Assembly (NCBI RefSeq): GCF_003053845.1
Contig: NZ_QAYG01000002.1
Coordinates: 62,001 to 126,000 of the forward strand
Length of the DNA stretch: 64,000 bases
Source of the DNA: Breoghania corrubedonensis
Lineage (GTDB): Bacteria; Pseudomonadota; Alphaproteobacteria; Rhizobiales; Stappiaceae
Direction: 5' to 3'
Shown one piece after another: positions 8,728-16,908 of the stretch. The notes beneath the pieces were generated by a model. The model ran no database searches. It worked only from the letters and a program-made list of their open reading frames with translations, and was not told the origin of the DNA. The number at the start of each line of letters is the position of its first letter. The first letter of the stretch is position 1. The position numbers and the translations under genes are program-made.

Positions 8728-9354
8728 ATGCAGCGCGAACAAGATGCACGGCTCACCCGGATCAGGCCGTTCGATCCCCAAAAGACATGTCTTCTGCTGA
8801 TCGACACCCAGAACTGCGTCTGGAACGACGACGTCGCGGCCCGTTTTCCCGAGTTCGACGCCACCATCCGCACCACGGTGCTTCCCAACCAGAAGAAACT
8901 CATCGCGGCGTTCCGCAAGGCGGGCGGCGAGGTCATGTACACGGTCATGGAAAACCTGACCAGGGACGGACGCGACCGCAGCCTCGACTACAAGCTTTCC
9001 GATTTCTTCATAGCCAAGGGATCGTGGGACGCTCGGGTCCTCGACGAGCTCGCGCCCGGAGACGACGACATCGTCCTGTCGAAGACCTCCTCGGGCGTCT
9101 TCAATTCGACCAATATCGAATACGTCCTGCGCAACATCGGCATCGACACGGTGGTGATAACCGGATTTCTGACCGACCAATGCGTCGATCATGCCGTGCG
9201 CGATGCCGCCGATCGCGGCTTCTATCCGATCTGCGTGTCGGATGCTTGCGCAACCCATTCGAAGGAACGTCACGAGACGGCGCTGAACGCCTTCAAGGGC
9301 TATTGCCGCACGGTGACAACGCAGCAGCTCATCAATGAACTGGGCGACGCCTGA
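8728..9354 (+). CDS. Isochorismatase-family cysteine amidohydrolase
   Basis: A 208-residue cysteine hydrolase with the Asp-Lys-Cys triad visible: Asp in LLIDTQNCV (about residue 26), Lys in LSKTSSGVFNST, and the nucleophile Cys in TGFLTDQCVDHAVRDAADRGF (split: TGFLTDQC, then VDHAVRDAADRGF). This family includes N-carbamoylsarcosine amidase, nicotinamidase and ureidoacrylate hydrolase, which release ammonia from amides or carbamoyl groups. The start ATG follows GAGAGAGCG. It is the last gene of the + strand run, and the following hairpin separates it from the convergent creatininase-like gene. Confidence 0.87.
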   Translation: MQREQDARLTRIRPFDPQKTCLLLIDTQNCVWNDDVAARFPEFDATIRTTVLPNQKKLIAAFRKAGGEVMYTVMENLTRDGRDRSLDYKLSDFFIAKGSWDARVLDELAPGDDDIVLSKTSSGVFNSTNIEYVLRNIGIDTVVITGFLTDQCVDHAVRDAADRGFYPICVSDACATHSKERHETALNAFKGYCRTVTTQQLINELGDA

Positions 9355-9402
9355 CGCCCCGTTCGCGGGATAATCAGGCGGCAGACCCAATGGCGTTTTT
9401 CT

Positions 9403-9430
9403 CCGCTCGCCCCCAATCACGGGCGAGCGG
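9403..9430. terminator. Hairpin between convergent genes
   Basis: Perfect 10-bp repeat CCGCTCGCCC / GGGCGAGCGG with an 8-base loop, between the ends of the isochorismatase-like (+) and creatininase-like (-) genes. There is no T tract on the exit side of either strand, so a shared terminator is suggested mainly by position. Confidence 0.5.
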
Positions 9431-9478
9431 ACAAGCGCCTTCGATGCCTCTCACCGATGTCTCTCACCGGCCGCAGGC

Positions 9479-10180
9479 TCAGTTCCACGGTCCTTCGATC
9501 AGGTCGCGTGTCTCCGCCAGACCAGCCTGCCAGACCGCCAGCATCTCCTCGTCCGATTTCTGATAGACGCCGCCGAAATTTCCGTCGCCAATGAGGTCCC
9601 GGACCGCGGCAGGTCCCTTGACCCGCATCCTTGCGAAATCGACGAGCGGCTTTTTCTTCTCCGGCTGTTCCACGCCCGCCAGACGCGTCCAGGGGAAGTT
9701 CTCCATCCACGATGCGTGGGAGGCGAGTGGGTCGATTTCCTGCACCTTGGCAAGGGTCCGGGGGGCATTCCACCAATTGTGGAATTTCACCGCGACATCC
9801 GGATTGTCGCCCATCCATTCGGCGATGAAATTGGCCGCCGGCTGGTTGCCACCATGGCCGTTGACGATCAGGACGCGCCGGAACCCGTGCTGTTTCAGGC
9901 TGTCGAGAATATCGCGCACAACCGCCAGATAGGTCGAAATCCGCAGGCTGACCGTGCCGGGATAGGCCATGAAGGACGGCGTCACACCGTAGGCCACAAC
10001 CGGGAACACGGGCACGCCGAAAGGTTCGGCCGCCTCGCCCGCCATGCGCTGCGACAGGATGCTGTCCGTTGCGAGCGACAGATAGGCGTGCTGTTCCGTG
10101 GAGCCGAGAGGAAGAACCGCCAGATCATTGGTCTTCAGGTAGTCCTCGACCTGCGGCCAGTTCATATCGCTGATTTTCAT
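9479..10180 (-). CDS. Creatininase-family amidohydrolase
   Basis: A 233-residue creatinine-amidohydrolase-fold protein. The metal-ligand pattern is seen in LPLGSTEQHAYLSLATDS (Glu, His, Asp) and in LIVNGHGGNQPA (His), with FRRVLIVNG as the core strand. Family members open cyclic amides (creatinine) or cleave formamides and lactams. The isochorismatase-fold neighbour could in principle act on a carbamoyl product, as in creatinine-to-sarcosine routes, but that pathway is not shown here. It lies 30 bases downstream of the GntR gene on the same strand. Confidence 0.85.
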   Translation of the reverse strand: MKISDMNWPQVEDYLKTNDLAVLPLGSTEQHAYLSLATDSILSQRMAGEAAEPFGVPVFPVVAYGVTPSFMAYPGTVSLRISTYLAVVRDILDSLKQHGFRRVLIVNGHGGNQPAANFIAEWMGDNPDVAVKFHNWWNAPRTLAKVQEIDPLASHASWMENFPWTRLAGVEQPEKKKPLVDFARMRVKGPAAVRDLIGDGNFGGVYQKSDEEMLAVWQAGLAETRDLIEGPWN

Positions 10181-10210
10181 GAAGTTTCCAGTTTCTTCTT
10201 GTTGAGGCGT

Positions 10211-11167
10211 TCACGCGGTGTGCGTCAGCAGGGGTTTCAAGACACGATCGACGTCGGCCGGATCCGGGATGTGCCGGTATTCGAACATGAACGTGCCCGG
10301 GCGGGCCATCTCCGCTGTCTTCTCCGTTCCCGTTGCATAGACCACCGCGTCGCAGACCTTCAGGTGGTCCGCCACCATCGGATCATCGAAGTTGATCGCC
10401 GTCACGTTCGTCACATGGGACGCGAAGCGCCGCACGGCGGAGCGAAAGCTCGGAAGAAAATCGGGGAACTGGGACAATACGAGCAAGCGGGCGGTCGGCA
10501 TGAGCGATGCCAGCTGCATGCGGGTCGTCTCCGAGGGGATGAAACGAATGGTCACGATCCGTGCCGAAGGCATGAGCTGTTTCAATTCCTTGTGGCGGTT
10601 CGTGAACGTCACCACGCAATCGGAAGATGCCGCGAAAGCTCGGGCCTGGGGATCATGGCGCAGGGCGTCGAGCGTCGTGCCTTCCACAAGCACCCGGCTG
10701 CCGAGCTGTTCGCCCAGAAGGCGGCAATAGCTGTTCGTTGCGTCGGGAAACAGGCCCGCCATGACGAAATGCGCCCGAGGGCCGATCCGTTGGCGATAGT
10801 CGACCCGTGTCTTCACGATCGTACTGAAGTCGGCAGCGCTGATACCGAGTTCAAGCGCCTTGTCGATCGCCTGGTCGATCTCCCGGTGCAGCGTGTCGAT
10901 ATCGGAATGCTGGGCCGCGCGCGCCTGGGAACTGTCGGTGATGAACGTGCCAGCTCCCTTGCGGGCCTCCACCAGACCTTCCGCCTTCAGCTCACTGTAA
11001 ACCTGGGTGACCGTCATCGGCGCGACCCCGGCAAGCTTCGCCATCTCGCGCACGGACGGCAGAGCGTCGCCCGCCGTGAGTTCCCCGAACGAGATTGCGA
11101 ACTCGATCGCGCCCTTGAGTTGCGCGCGGACTGGCATCGCCAGGGATCGATCTACGCGGAAATCCAT
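10211..11167 (-). CDS. GntR-family transcriptional regulator
   Basis: A 318-residue protein. The N-terminal winged HTH (residues 1-75) has the GntR pattern PVRAQLKGAIEFAISFGEL, LPSVREMAKLAGVAPMTV and VEARKGAGTF. The long C-terminal domain (about 100-318) is neither FCD nor obviously UTRA. Short alternating beta-alpha stretches such as SDCVVTFTN and TARLLVLSQF suggest a periplasmic-binding-like effector fold. It is divergent from the dipeptide-type importer, with 188 bases of shared control region holding two copies of an AT-rich motif. It probably regulates both directions. Confidence 0.85.
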   Translation of the reverse strand: MDFRVDRSLAMPVRAQLKGAIEFAISFGELTAGDALPSVREMAKLAGVAPMTVTQVYSELKAEGLVEARKGAGTFITDSSQARAAQHSDIDTLHREIDQAIDKALELGISAADFSTIVKTRVDYRQRIGPRAHFVMAGLFPDATNSYCRLLGEQLGSRVLVEGTTLDALRHDPQARAFAASSDCVVTFTNRHKELKQLMPSARIVTIRFIPSETTRMQLASLMPTARLLVLSQFPDFLPSFRSAVRRFASHVTNVTAINFDDPMVADHLKVCDAVVYATGTEKTAEMARPGTFMFEYRHIPDPADVDRVLKPLLTHTA

Positions 11168-11188
11168 AAATCAACCTTGTCACAATGG

Positions 11189-11335
11189 AAATTGTTATAT
11201 CTCAATATCACAGCTCTCCTCTCATGCGACAGACTTCATCATCCCAAATTATGAGCATGATGGCTAAAATCTGAGCATACTTTGACATTGACAACGATCA
11301 GCGTCCGATGAAATCGTTATATTAAACTATATCAC
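11189..11335. promoter_or_regulatory. Paired operator-like repeats between the GntR gene and the dipeptide-type importer
   Basis: AAATTGTTATATCTCAATATCAC (split: AAATTGTTATAT, CTCAATATCAC) at 11189-11211 is repeated with small changes at 11311-11335 as AAATCGTTATAT, TAAACTATATCAC. One copy is next to the regulator start and one is about 20 bases before the importer start. Two TTGACA hexamers (11282 and 11288) lie between them. The layout fits divergent promoters controlled by the GntR protein. Confidence 0.5.
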
Positions 11336-11355
11336 CTAGAAGCGAGGGAAATCGC

Positions 11356-12936
11356 ATGAATGCCATGTTCAAGGCGTTGGGGCTGGGCGCGATCGTGCTC
11401 GGCGCCAGTCTGAGCGGCGCGGCCGCCGTGGAGCGCGGCGGCATCCTGACCTATGCGCGCCAAGCCGACAGCCGGCTGCTGGATCCCGTCTACAACCAGG
11501 GCAACGTGAACATCTGGGTTCTTTCCAGCATGTACGACACCCTCATCCTGCCGACCGACGACGGCAAGGGGCTGAAGCCCGGCCTGGCGACGAACTGGCA
11601 GGTTTCCAAGGATGGCCTGACCGTTACGCTGCATCTGCGCGACGACATCAAGTTCTCCGACGGAACGCCGATCACGGCCGAAGACGTTCGCTGGTCACTG
11701 GAGCGCGCCGCCAATCCCGAGCATGGTATCTGGAACTTCATGCTGGGATCGATCGACAACGTCGAGGCCAGGGACGAGAAAACCATTCTGCTTCACCTGA
11801 AGCACACAGACCCCGCCATTCTCCCGGCGCTGTCCGTCTTCAATGCCGCCATCATGCCGGAAAAACAGTATGAGGCGACGAAGGGCGCGAGCGACGAGGA
11901 CAAGGCGAAAACCTTCGCCCAGCATCCCGTTGGCTCCGGCCCCTTCGTCCTGACCACCTGGGAGCGCGGCTCCTCCATGAAGCTGGCGCGCAATCCCCAC
12001 TACTGGGCCAAGGGTGAGGACGGCAAGCCTCTGCCCTATCTCGACGGCATCAACTTCGAGATCATTCCCGACGACGCGACCCGCATCCTGAAGCTCCAGT
12101 CGGGAGAAATCGACGGGGCGGAGATGATCCCCTACGCCCGGGTCAACGAGCTCAAGCAGGACCCCGCCGTCGACATGGAGCTGTTCCCTTCAACGCGGGT
12201 GCAGTACGTGACGCTCAATGTCCGCCCGAAGCTTGAGGGCGAGAAGAACCCGCTTTTCGATCTCAAGGTTCGCCAGGCACTGAACTACGCGGCCAACAAG
12301 CAGGCGATCATCCAGATCGTCACCCATGGCGTGGGCAAGCCGATGACGTCGTTCATGTCGTCCGGCACCCCCATGCAAACCGGCACCAAGCCGCTCTACC
12401 CCTATGATCTGGCCAAGGCCAAGGCGCTTCTCAAGGACGCCGGCTATCCCGACGGCTTCGAGACCAGCATCATGGTCATCGCCGGCAACCAGGACGAAAT
12501 CGGCATCGCAACCACCCTGCAGCAGATGTGGAGCCAGCTCGGCGTCAAGCTCGACATCCAGCAGGTGGACGACGGCACGCGCGACACCGTCTATCGAAAC
12601 GGCACCTTCCACATGCGACTTTCGGTGTGGACCGACGACATTGCGGATCCCAGCGAGTTCGCCTCCTACGCGCTCTACCCGCCCACCATCGGCGCCCTTC
12701 ACACGGGCTGGTCGAACGACAAGGCGACCAAGCTTTTCGAAGCTTCCCAGCAAGAGCTCGATCCGAAGAAGCGGCTTGAGGAATACGCGCAGATGCAGAA
12801 GATCTTCAACACCAGCGGACCGACCGTTCCCCTCTACGAGACGCCCTACGCGGTCGCGTTGTCGAAGAACCTCCACGGCTTCAATCAGATCCCGCTCGGC
12901 AACAACATCTTCCGCTGGGCCTGGTTGTCCAGGTAA
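11356..12936 (+). CDS. ABC transporter binding protein, dipeptide/nickel family (SBP_bac_5)
   Basis: A 526-residue periplasmic binding protein with a Sec signal (MNAMFKALGLGAIVLGASLS, cleavage near AAA). Cluster-C signatures are visible: LTYARQADSRLLDP, LKPGLATNWQVSKDGLTVT, FSDGTPITAEDVRWSLERA and NPHYW. It delivers peptides, opines or other medium-sized solutes to the DppBC-type permease. The ATG follows GAAGCGAGGGAAATCGC. It is the first gene of a five-gene importer operon, divergent from GntR. Confidence 0.92.
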   Translation: MNAMFKALGLGAIVLGASLSGAAAVERGGILTYARQADSRLLDPVYNQGNVNIWVLSSMYDTLILPTDDGKGLKPGLATNWQVSKDGLTVTLHLRDDIKFSDGTPITAEDVRWSLERAANPEHGIWNFMLGSIDNVEARDEKTILLHLKHTDPAILPALSVFNAAIMPEKQYEATKGASDEDKAKTFAQHPVGSGPFVLTTWERGSSMKLARNPHYWAKGEDGKPLPYLDGINFEIIPDDATRILKLQSGEIDGAEMIPYARVNELKQDPAVDMELFPSTRVQYVTLNVRPKLEGEKNPLFDLKVRQALNYAANKQAIIQIVTHGVGKPMTSFMSSGTPMQTGTKPLYPYDLAKAKALLKDAGYPDGFETSIMVIAGNQDEIGIATTLQQMWSQLGVKLDIQQVDDGTRDTVYRNGTFHMRLSVWTDDIADPSEFASYALYPPTIGALHTGWSNDKATKLFEASQQELDPKKRLEEYAQMQKIFNTSGPTVPLYETPYAVALSKNLHGFNQIPLGNNIFRWAWLSR

Positions 12937-13017
12937 CGCCCACACGAGTTGACACAGACGGAAGACCGGGATCCCCCGGCCTTCCGTTCGTCGCTACGCA
13001 GAAGGGGTGCCGTTTCG

Positions 13018-13956
13018 TTGGCCAGTCTGAGCTTCATCCTCCGCCGCATCCTTCAGATGATCCCCACGATCCTCTTCATTCTGGTCGTGACCTTCGTTCT
13101 CGTGCGCCTCCTGCCCGGAGACCCGGCGACGGTGATGCTGGGAGACCGCGGCCGGGAGGCGGACATCGCCCGCATCAATGCCCAGCTTGGCCTCGACAAG
13201 CCACTGGTGGTGCAATTCCTGTATTTCATCGCGAACGTGTTCAGCGGCAATCTCGGCAATTCCATCGCCCTGCGCGTTCCCGTCACCACACTGCTGGTCG
13301 AACGCCTGCCCGTCACCTTGCTGCTGACCGGCATGGCCGCCGCCATCGCCGTCATCTTTTCCGTTCCGCTCGGTTTCTGGGCAGCACTTCGGCAGAACCG
13401 GGCGAGCGACACGATCATTCGCGGAACGTTCCAGGTCGGCCTTTCCATGCCCGTCTTCTATGTCGGGCTCCTGCTGCTGATCTTTTTCGGCGCGCACCTG
13501 CACTGGTTCCCGATCGGCGGCTACGGCCACGGCTTTGGCGACCATCTCTATCACCTGTTCCTGCCCGCCGTGACCCTGGCGCTGAGCCTTTCGGCCGTGC
13601 TGATGCGCAATCTCAGGTCCGCGATCCTCAATGTCATCGATGCGGAATACGTGGACTTCGCCCGCTCCAAGGGATTGCGCGGCTACGTGATCCTGGTGCG
13701 CCACGTCCTGCGCAACGCCGTCATCTCGACCGTCACCCTGTTCGGCCTGCAGGTCGGCGTCCTGCTCGGCGGCGCCGTCATCACGGAAACGGTCTTCGCC
13801 ATTCCCGGTGCCGGGCGGCTGATGATCGACAGCATCTACGGCCGCGATTATCCGGTCATCCAGGGACTGACGATCTCACTGGCCATCGTCGTGTCGCTCA
13901 TCTTCCTGGCGACCGACCTCCTCCAGGCCTGGCTCGATCCGAGGATCATGCGATGA
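13018..13956 (+). CDS. ABC transporter permease, DppB-like
   Basis: A TTG at 13018 with GAAGGGG 10 bases upstream gives 312 residues beginning ASLSFILRRILQMIPTI after the start, exactly the family N-terminus. A TTG at 12949 would add 23 polar residues. It has six membrane segments, RLLPGDPATVMLG after helix 1, and the EAA loop near DAEYVDFARSKGLRG. It forms the inner-membrane channel with the following permease, which it overlaps by ATGA. Confidence 0.88.
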   Translation: MASLSFILRRILQMIPTILFILVVTFVLVRLLPGDPATVMLGDRGREADIARINAQLGLDKPLVVQFLYFIANVFSGNLGNSIALRVPVTTLLVERLPVTLLLTGMAAAIAVIFSVPLGFWAALRQNRASDTIIRGTFQVGLSMPVFYVGLLLLIFFGAHLHWFPIGGYGHGFGDHLYHLFLPAVTLALSLSAVLMRNLRSAILNVIDAEYVDFARSKGLRGYVILVRHVLRNAVISTVTLFGLQVGVLLGGAVITETVFAIPGAGRLMIDSIYGRDYPVIQGLTISLAIVVSLIFLATDLLQAWLDPRIMR

Positions 13957-14807
13957 GCGATATTGCGACCTCTCAACCCGATGGCGATGCGGGGCGCAAG
14001 AAGGGCCGACGCATATCGATTTCGTTTGCCACCGGCATCGTGATCCTGATCGTCAGCCTGATCCTGGCGTTCTTTCCCTCCGCCTTCGCCCCTTACGACC
14101 CGAACGTCTTCGACTACAACGCCATTCTCCAGGCCCCGAGTTCGGCCCATCTCTTCGGAACGGACAATTTCGGCCGAGACATGTTCTCGCGCGTGATCCA
14201 CGCCTACACGCTCGACATGCAGATCGCGGTGTTCGCCACCATTGTACCCGCCATCGTCGGAACGCTGATCGGCGCGTTCGTGGGCTATGTCGGTGGCATC
14301 ACCGAGAGCGTGTTCGGCCGCATCGTCGACGCCACCATCACCTTCCCTTTCCTCGTACTGGTCATCGCGATCGTGTCGGTTCTCGGGCCCGGTCTGATCA
14401 ACATGTACATTGCCGTCGGCATCATCGACTGGGTGTTCTACGGCCGCCTGACGCTTGGAGAGATCAAGGTGCAGAAGCGTCTCGATTATGCCGCGGCCGG
14501 TCAGGTGATGGGATATCGCCCCAGCCGGATCATCTTCCGCCATCTGCTGCCCAATTCGATGACGCCCGCGCTCGTCTACTGGATGACCGACATGGCGCTC
14601 TGCATCCTGCTCGGCTCCAGCCTCGGCTACCTCGGGCTCGGCGCGCAGCCCCCGGCGGCCGAATGGGGCGTGCTGATCGCCGACGGCAAGAACTTCATGA
14701 CAAGCGCCTGGTGGATCTCGGTTTTCCCCGGCATCGCCATCGTTATCACGGGGCTGGGCTTTAGCCTTCTCGGCGATGGTATCACCGAGCTGCTGAGGAC
14801 GAAGTGA
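13953..14807 (+). CDS. ABC transporter permease, DppC-like
   Basis: A 284-residue permease with a cytoplasmic N-terminal tail, six membrane helices, the HLFGTDNFGRDMFSRVI family motif and the EAA loop at KRLDYAAAGQVMGYRP. The C-terminal SAWWISVFPGIAIV stretch is typical of DppC. It overlaps the upstream permease by ATGA and the downstream ATPase at TGATG, so the whole importer is coupled. Confidence 0.92.
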   Translation: MSDIATSQPDGDAGRKKGRRISISFATGIVILIVSLILAFFPSAFAPYDPNVFDYNAILQAPSSAHLFGTDNFGRDMFSRVIHAYTLDMQIAVFATIVPAIVGTLIGAFVGYVGGITESVFGRIVDATITFPFLVLVIAIVSVLGPGLINMYIAVGIIDWVFYGRLTLGEIKVQKRLDYAAAGQVMGYRPSRIIFRHLLPNSMTPALVYWMTDMALCILLGSSLGYLGLGAQPPAAEWGVLIADGKNFMTSAWWISVFPGIAIVITGLGFSLLGDGITELLRTK

Positions 14808-15802
14808 TGGCCGAGACAGCCCCCGTCCTGAAGGTTCGTGGACTAACGACGACGTTCGAAACCGCGCAGGGCCGCGTCACCGCCGTCGACAACGTCGATC
14901 TCGACGTCTTTTCCGGCGAGGTTCTCGGCCTTGTGGGTGAATCGGGCTCGGGCAAGAGCGTCACGCTGCGCTCCCTGATCCGCCTCATTCACGCCCCTGG
15001 CAGGGTGACCGGAACGGTGGAATGGGAGGGCCGCAATCTGGTCGACCTGCCCGACCCCGCGCTGCGCCGCGTGCGCGGCGGCGAGATCGCGATGATCTTC
15101 CAGGAACCGATGACCGCACTGAACCCGATCCTGCCCATTCGGGTGCAGATCGACGAGAACCTGCGCGCGCACACGACCATGGATGCCGCCCAGCGCCGCA
15201 AGCGGATGCTGGAGCTGATGGATATCGTCGGCATCCCGGCCGCCGCGCGCCGGCTGGAGGAATACCCCCACCAGTATTCGGGCGGCATGCGCCAGCGCGC
15301 GATGATCGCCATCGCGCTTGCAAGCTCCCCCCGCCTGCTGCTCGCCGACGAGCCGACGACCGCGCTCGACGTCACCATCCAGGACCAAATTCTGAACCTC
15401 ATCCTCGATCTTCGGGAGGAGTTTTCGATGAGCGTGGTCCTCGTCACCCACGATCTGGGTGTGGTGGCGAGCACCTGCGACCGGGTGGCGGTGATGTATG
15501 CCGGGCGGATCGTGGAGACCACCTCCGTACACGACATATTCGCAAGGCCGCACCATGCCTATACCCGGGGCCTGATCGGGTCTGTGCCGCGCGGCGGCAG
15601 CGAACGCACCATGTTGATGTCCATCGAGGGCACGCCGCCGAGCCTCGCCCACATGCCACGGGGCTGCTCCTTCAACCCGCGCTGCACCTTCGCAACCGAT
15701 AAGTGCGCAAGCTCCGTGCCCCATCTTGAACATATCGAACCGGAGCACACCGTCGCCTGCTTCCACCATGAAGCGGTCGCTCGTGCGGGAGTGAGTCAAT
15801 GA
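14807..15802 (+). CDS. ABC transporter ATPase, DppD-like
   Basis: The ATG at 14807 lies in GTGATG; the GTG at 14804 would add one residue. The 331-residue ATPase has Walker A GESGSGKSVT, signature YSGGMRQRAMIAIAL, Walker B LLLADEPTTALD and H-loop LVTHDLGVV. The C-terminal oligopeptide-transporter extension contains the Cys cluster GCSFNPRCTFATDKC. It pairs with the next ATPase to energise the importer. Confidence 0.92.
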   Translation: MAETAPVLKVRGLTTTFETAQGRVTAVDNVDLDVFSGEVLGLVGESGSGKSVTLRSLIRLIHAPGRVTGTVEWEGRNLVDLPDPALRRVRGGEIAMIFQEPMTALNPILPIRVQIDENLRAHTTMDAAQRRKRMLELMDIVGIPAAARRLEEYPHQYSGGMRQRAMIAIALASSPRLLLADEPTTALDVTIQDQILNLILDLREEFSMSVVLVTHDLGVVASTCDRVAVMYAGRIVETTSVHDIFARPHHAYTRGLIGSVPRGGSERTMLMSIEGTPPSLAHMPRGCSFNPRCTFATDKCASSVPHLEHIEPEHTVACFHHEAVARAGVSQ

Positions 15803-16812
15803 CGCAAGTGCAAGCGCAGGCCCCGATCCTGTCCCTTCGCGACGTCTCCAAACGCTTCTTCGCCAAGCAGAGGCTGCTCGGCCAGCTAATGGGCGAAAGC
15901 CCGCGTTGCGTCCACGCCCTCAACGGGATCGACCTCGATGTCCATGGCGGCGAGACGCTCGGCATCGTGGGAGAATCGGGCTGCGGCAAGTCCACGCTGG
16001 CGCGCTGCCTGGTGCGTCTGCTGGAACCCGACACTGGCACCATCACCTTCGAGGGCCAGAGCATCGGCGATCTGAAGCGTGCGCGGCAGCGCACCTTCAA
16101 CCGCCGCGTCCAGATGATCTTTCAAGATCCCTACAGCTCGCTCAACCCGCGCATGACCGTTCGCCAGATCCTCAAGGAGGCGCTGAGCGTGCACAAGATC
16201 AGGCCGAAGGACCGGATCGATGCGCGCATCGCGGAACTGATGGAGATCGTGCGGCTCCCCGCCGACGCGGTCGATCGCTATCCGCGCGAGTTCTCGGGCG
16301 GCCAGCGTCAGCGCATCGGCATTGCCCGGGCCCTTTCCGTGGAACCGGAAATCCTGATCGCCGACGAACTCGTCTCCGCGCTCGACGTCTCCGTTCAGGC
16401 CCAGGTCATCAACCTGCTGTTGCAGTTGCAGGACGAGCTGAAGCTGACGATCATCTTCGTCGCCCACGATCTGCGGCTGGTACGCCACATCTCGCACCGC
16501 GTGGCGGTGATGTATCTTGGGCGGATCGTCGAAATCGCCCCGACAGAGGACCTGTTCACGGCGCCCCGGCATCCCTATTCGAAGGCCCTGCTCGACGCCG
16601 CCCCCGATCTCGACCCGGCCAAGCGCAGGAGAGGCGCCGCCGCCCGTGGCGAACTTCCAAGCCCCTTCGACATTCCCCCCGGCTGTCCCTTCAACACACG
16701 TTGCGCCCACGCGACGCAAGATTGCAGGCGCCTGCTTCCCGCCCTGACCCCACGCTCGAAGGACCACATGGCCGCGTGCCACAAGGTCGACTTCGGAGCG
16801 GACGCCGCCTAA
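15799..16812 (+). CDS. ABC transporter ATPase, DppF-like
   Basis: A 337-residue second ATPase. Walker A is GESGCGKSTL, signature FSGGQRQRIGIARAL, Walker B ILIADELVSALDVSVQ, H-loop FVAHDLRLV. Walker B reads DEL instead of DEP, a variant also seen in other DppF proteins. The C-terminal Cys motif is GCPFNTRCAHATQDC. It overlaps the preceding ATPase by ATGA and ends the operon. Confidence 0.92.
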   Translation: MTQVQAQAPILSLRDVSKRFFAKQRLLGQLMGESPRCVHALNGIDLDVHGGETLGIVGESGCGKSTLARCLVRLLEPDTGTITFEGQSIGDLKRARQRTFNRRVQMIFQDPYSSLNPRMTVRQILKEALSVHKIRPKDRIDARIAELMEIVRLPADAVDRYPREFSGGQRQRIGIARALSVEPEILIADELVSALDVSVQAQVINLLLQLQDELKLTIIFVAHDLRLVRHISHRVAVMYLGRIVEIAPTEDLFTAPRHPYSKALLDAAPDLDPAKRRRGAAARGELPSPFDIPPGCPFNTRCAHATQDCRRLLPALTPRSKDHMAACHKVDFGADAA

Positions 16813-16850
16813 TCGCGCCCACGGGCCGCCGCGCATGGACGAACGGAAAG

Positions 16851-16876
16851 AAGAGGCCGGCCGCAGCCGGCGTCTT
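16851..16876. terminator. Hairpin between convergent dipeptide-type importer and amidase operons
   Basis: AAGAGGCCGGC / GCCGGCGTCTT inverted repeat with one mismatch and a CGCA loop, located between two convergent transcripts. The short A and T tracts at the arms fit a bidirectional terminator. Confidence 0.45.
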
Positions 16877-16908
16877 CCATGCTTCAGGCCATGCCGCGAG
16901 GATGCGCG

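Noticed and set aside
9591-11254. Long + strand frames opposite the creatininase-like and GntR genes
   Set aside because: They are shadows of the two - strand genes, whose protein motifs are clear.
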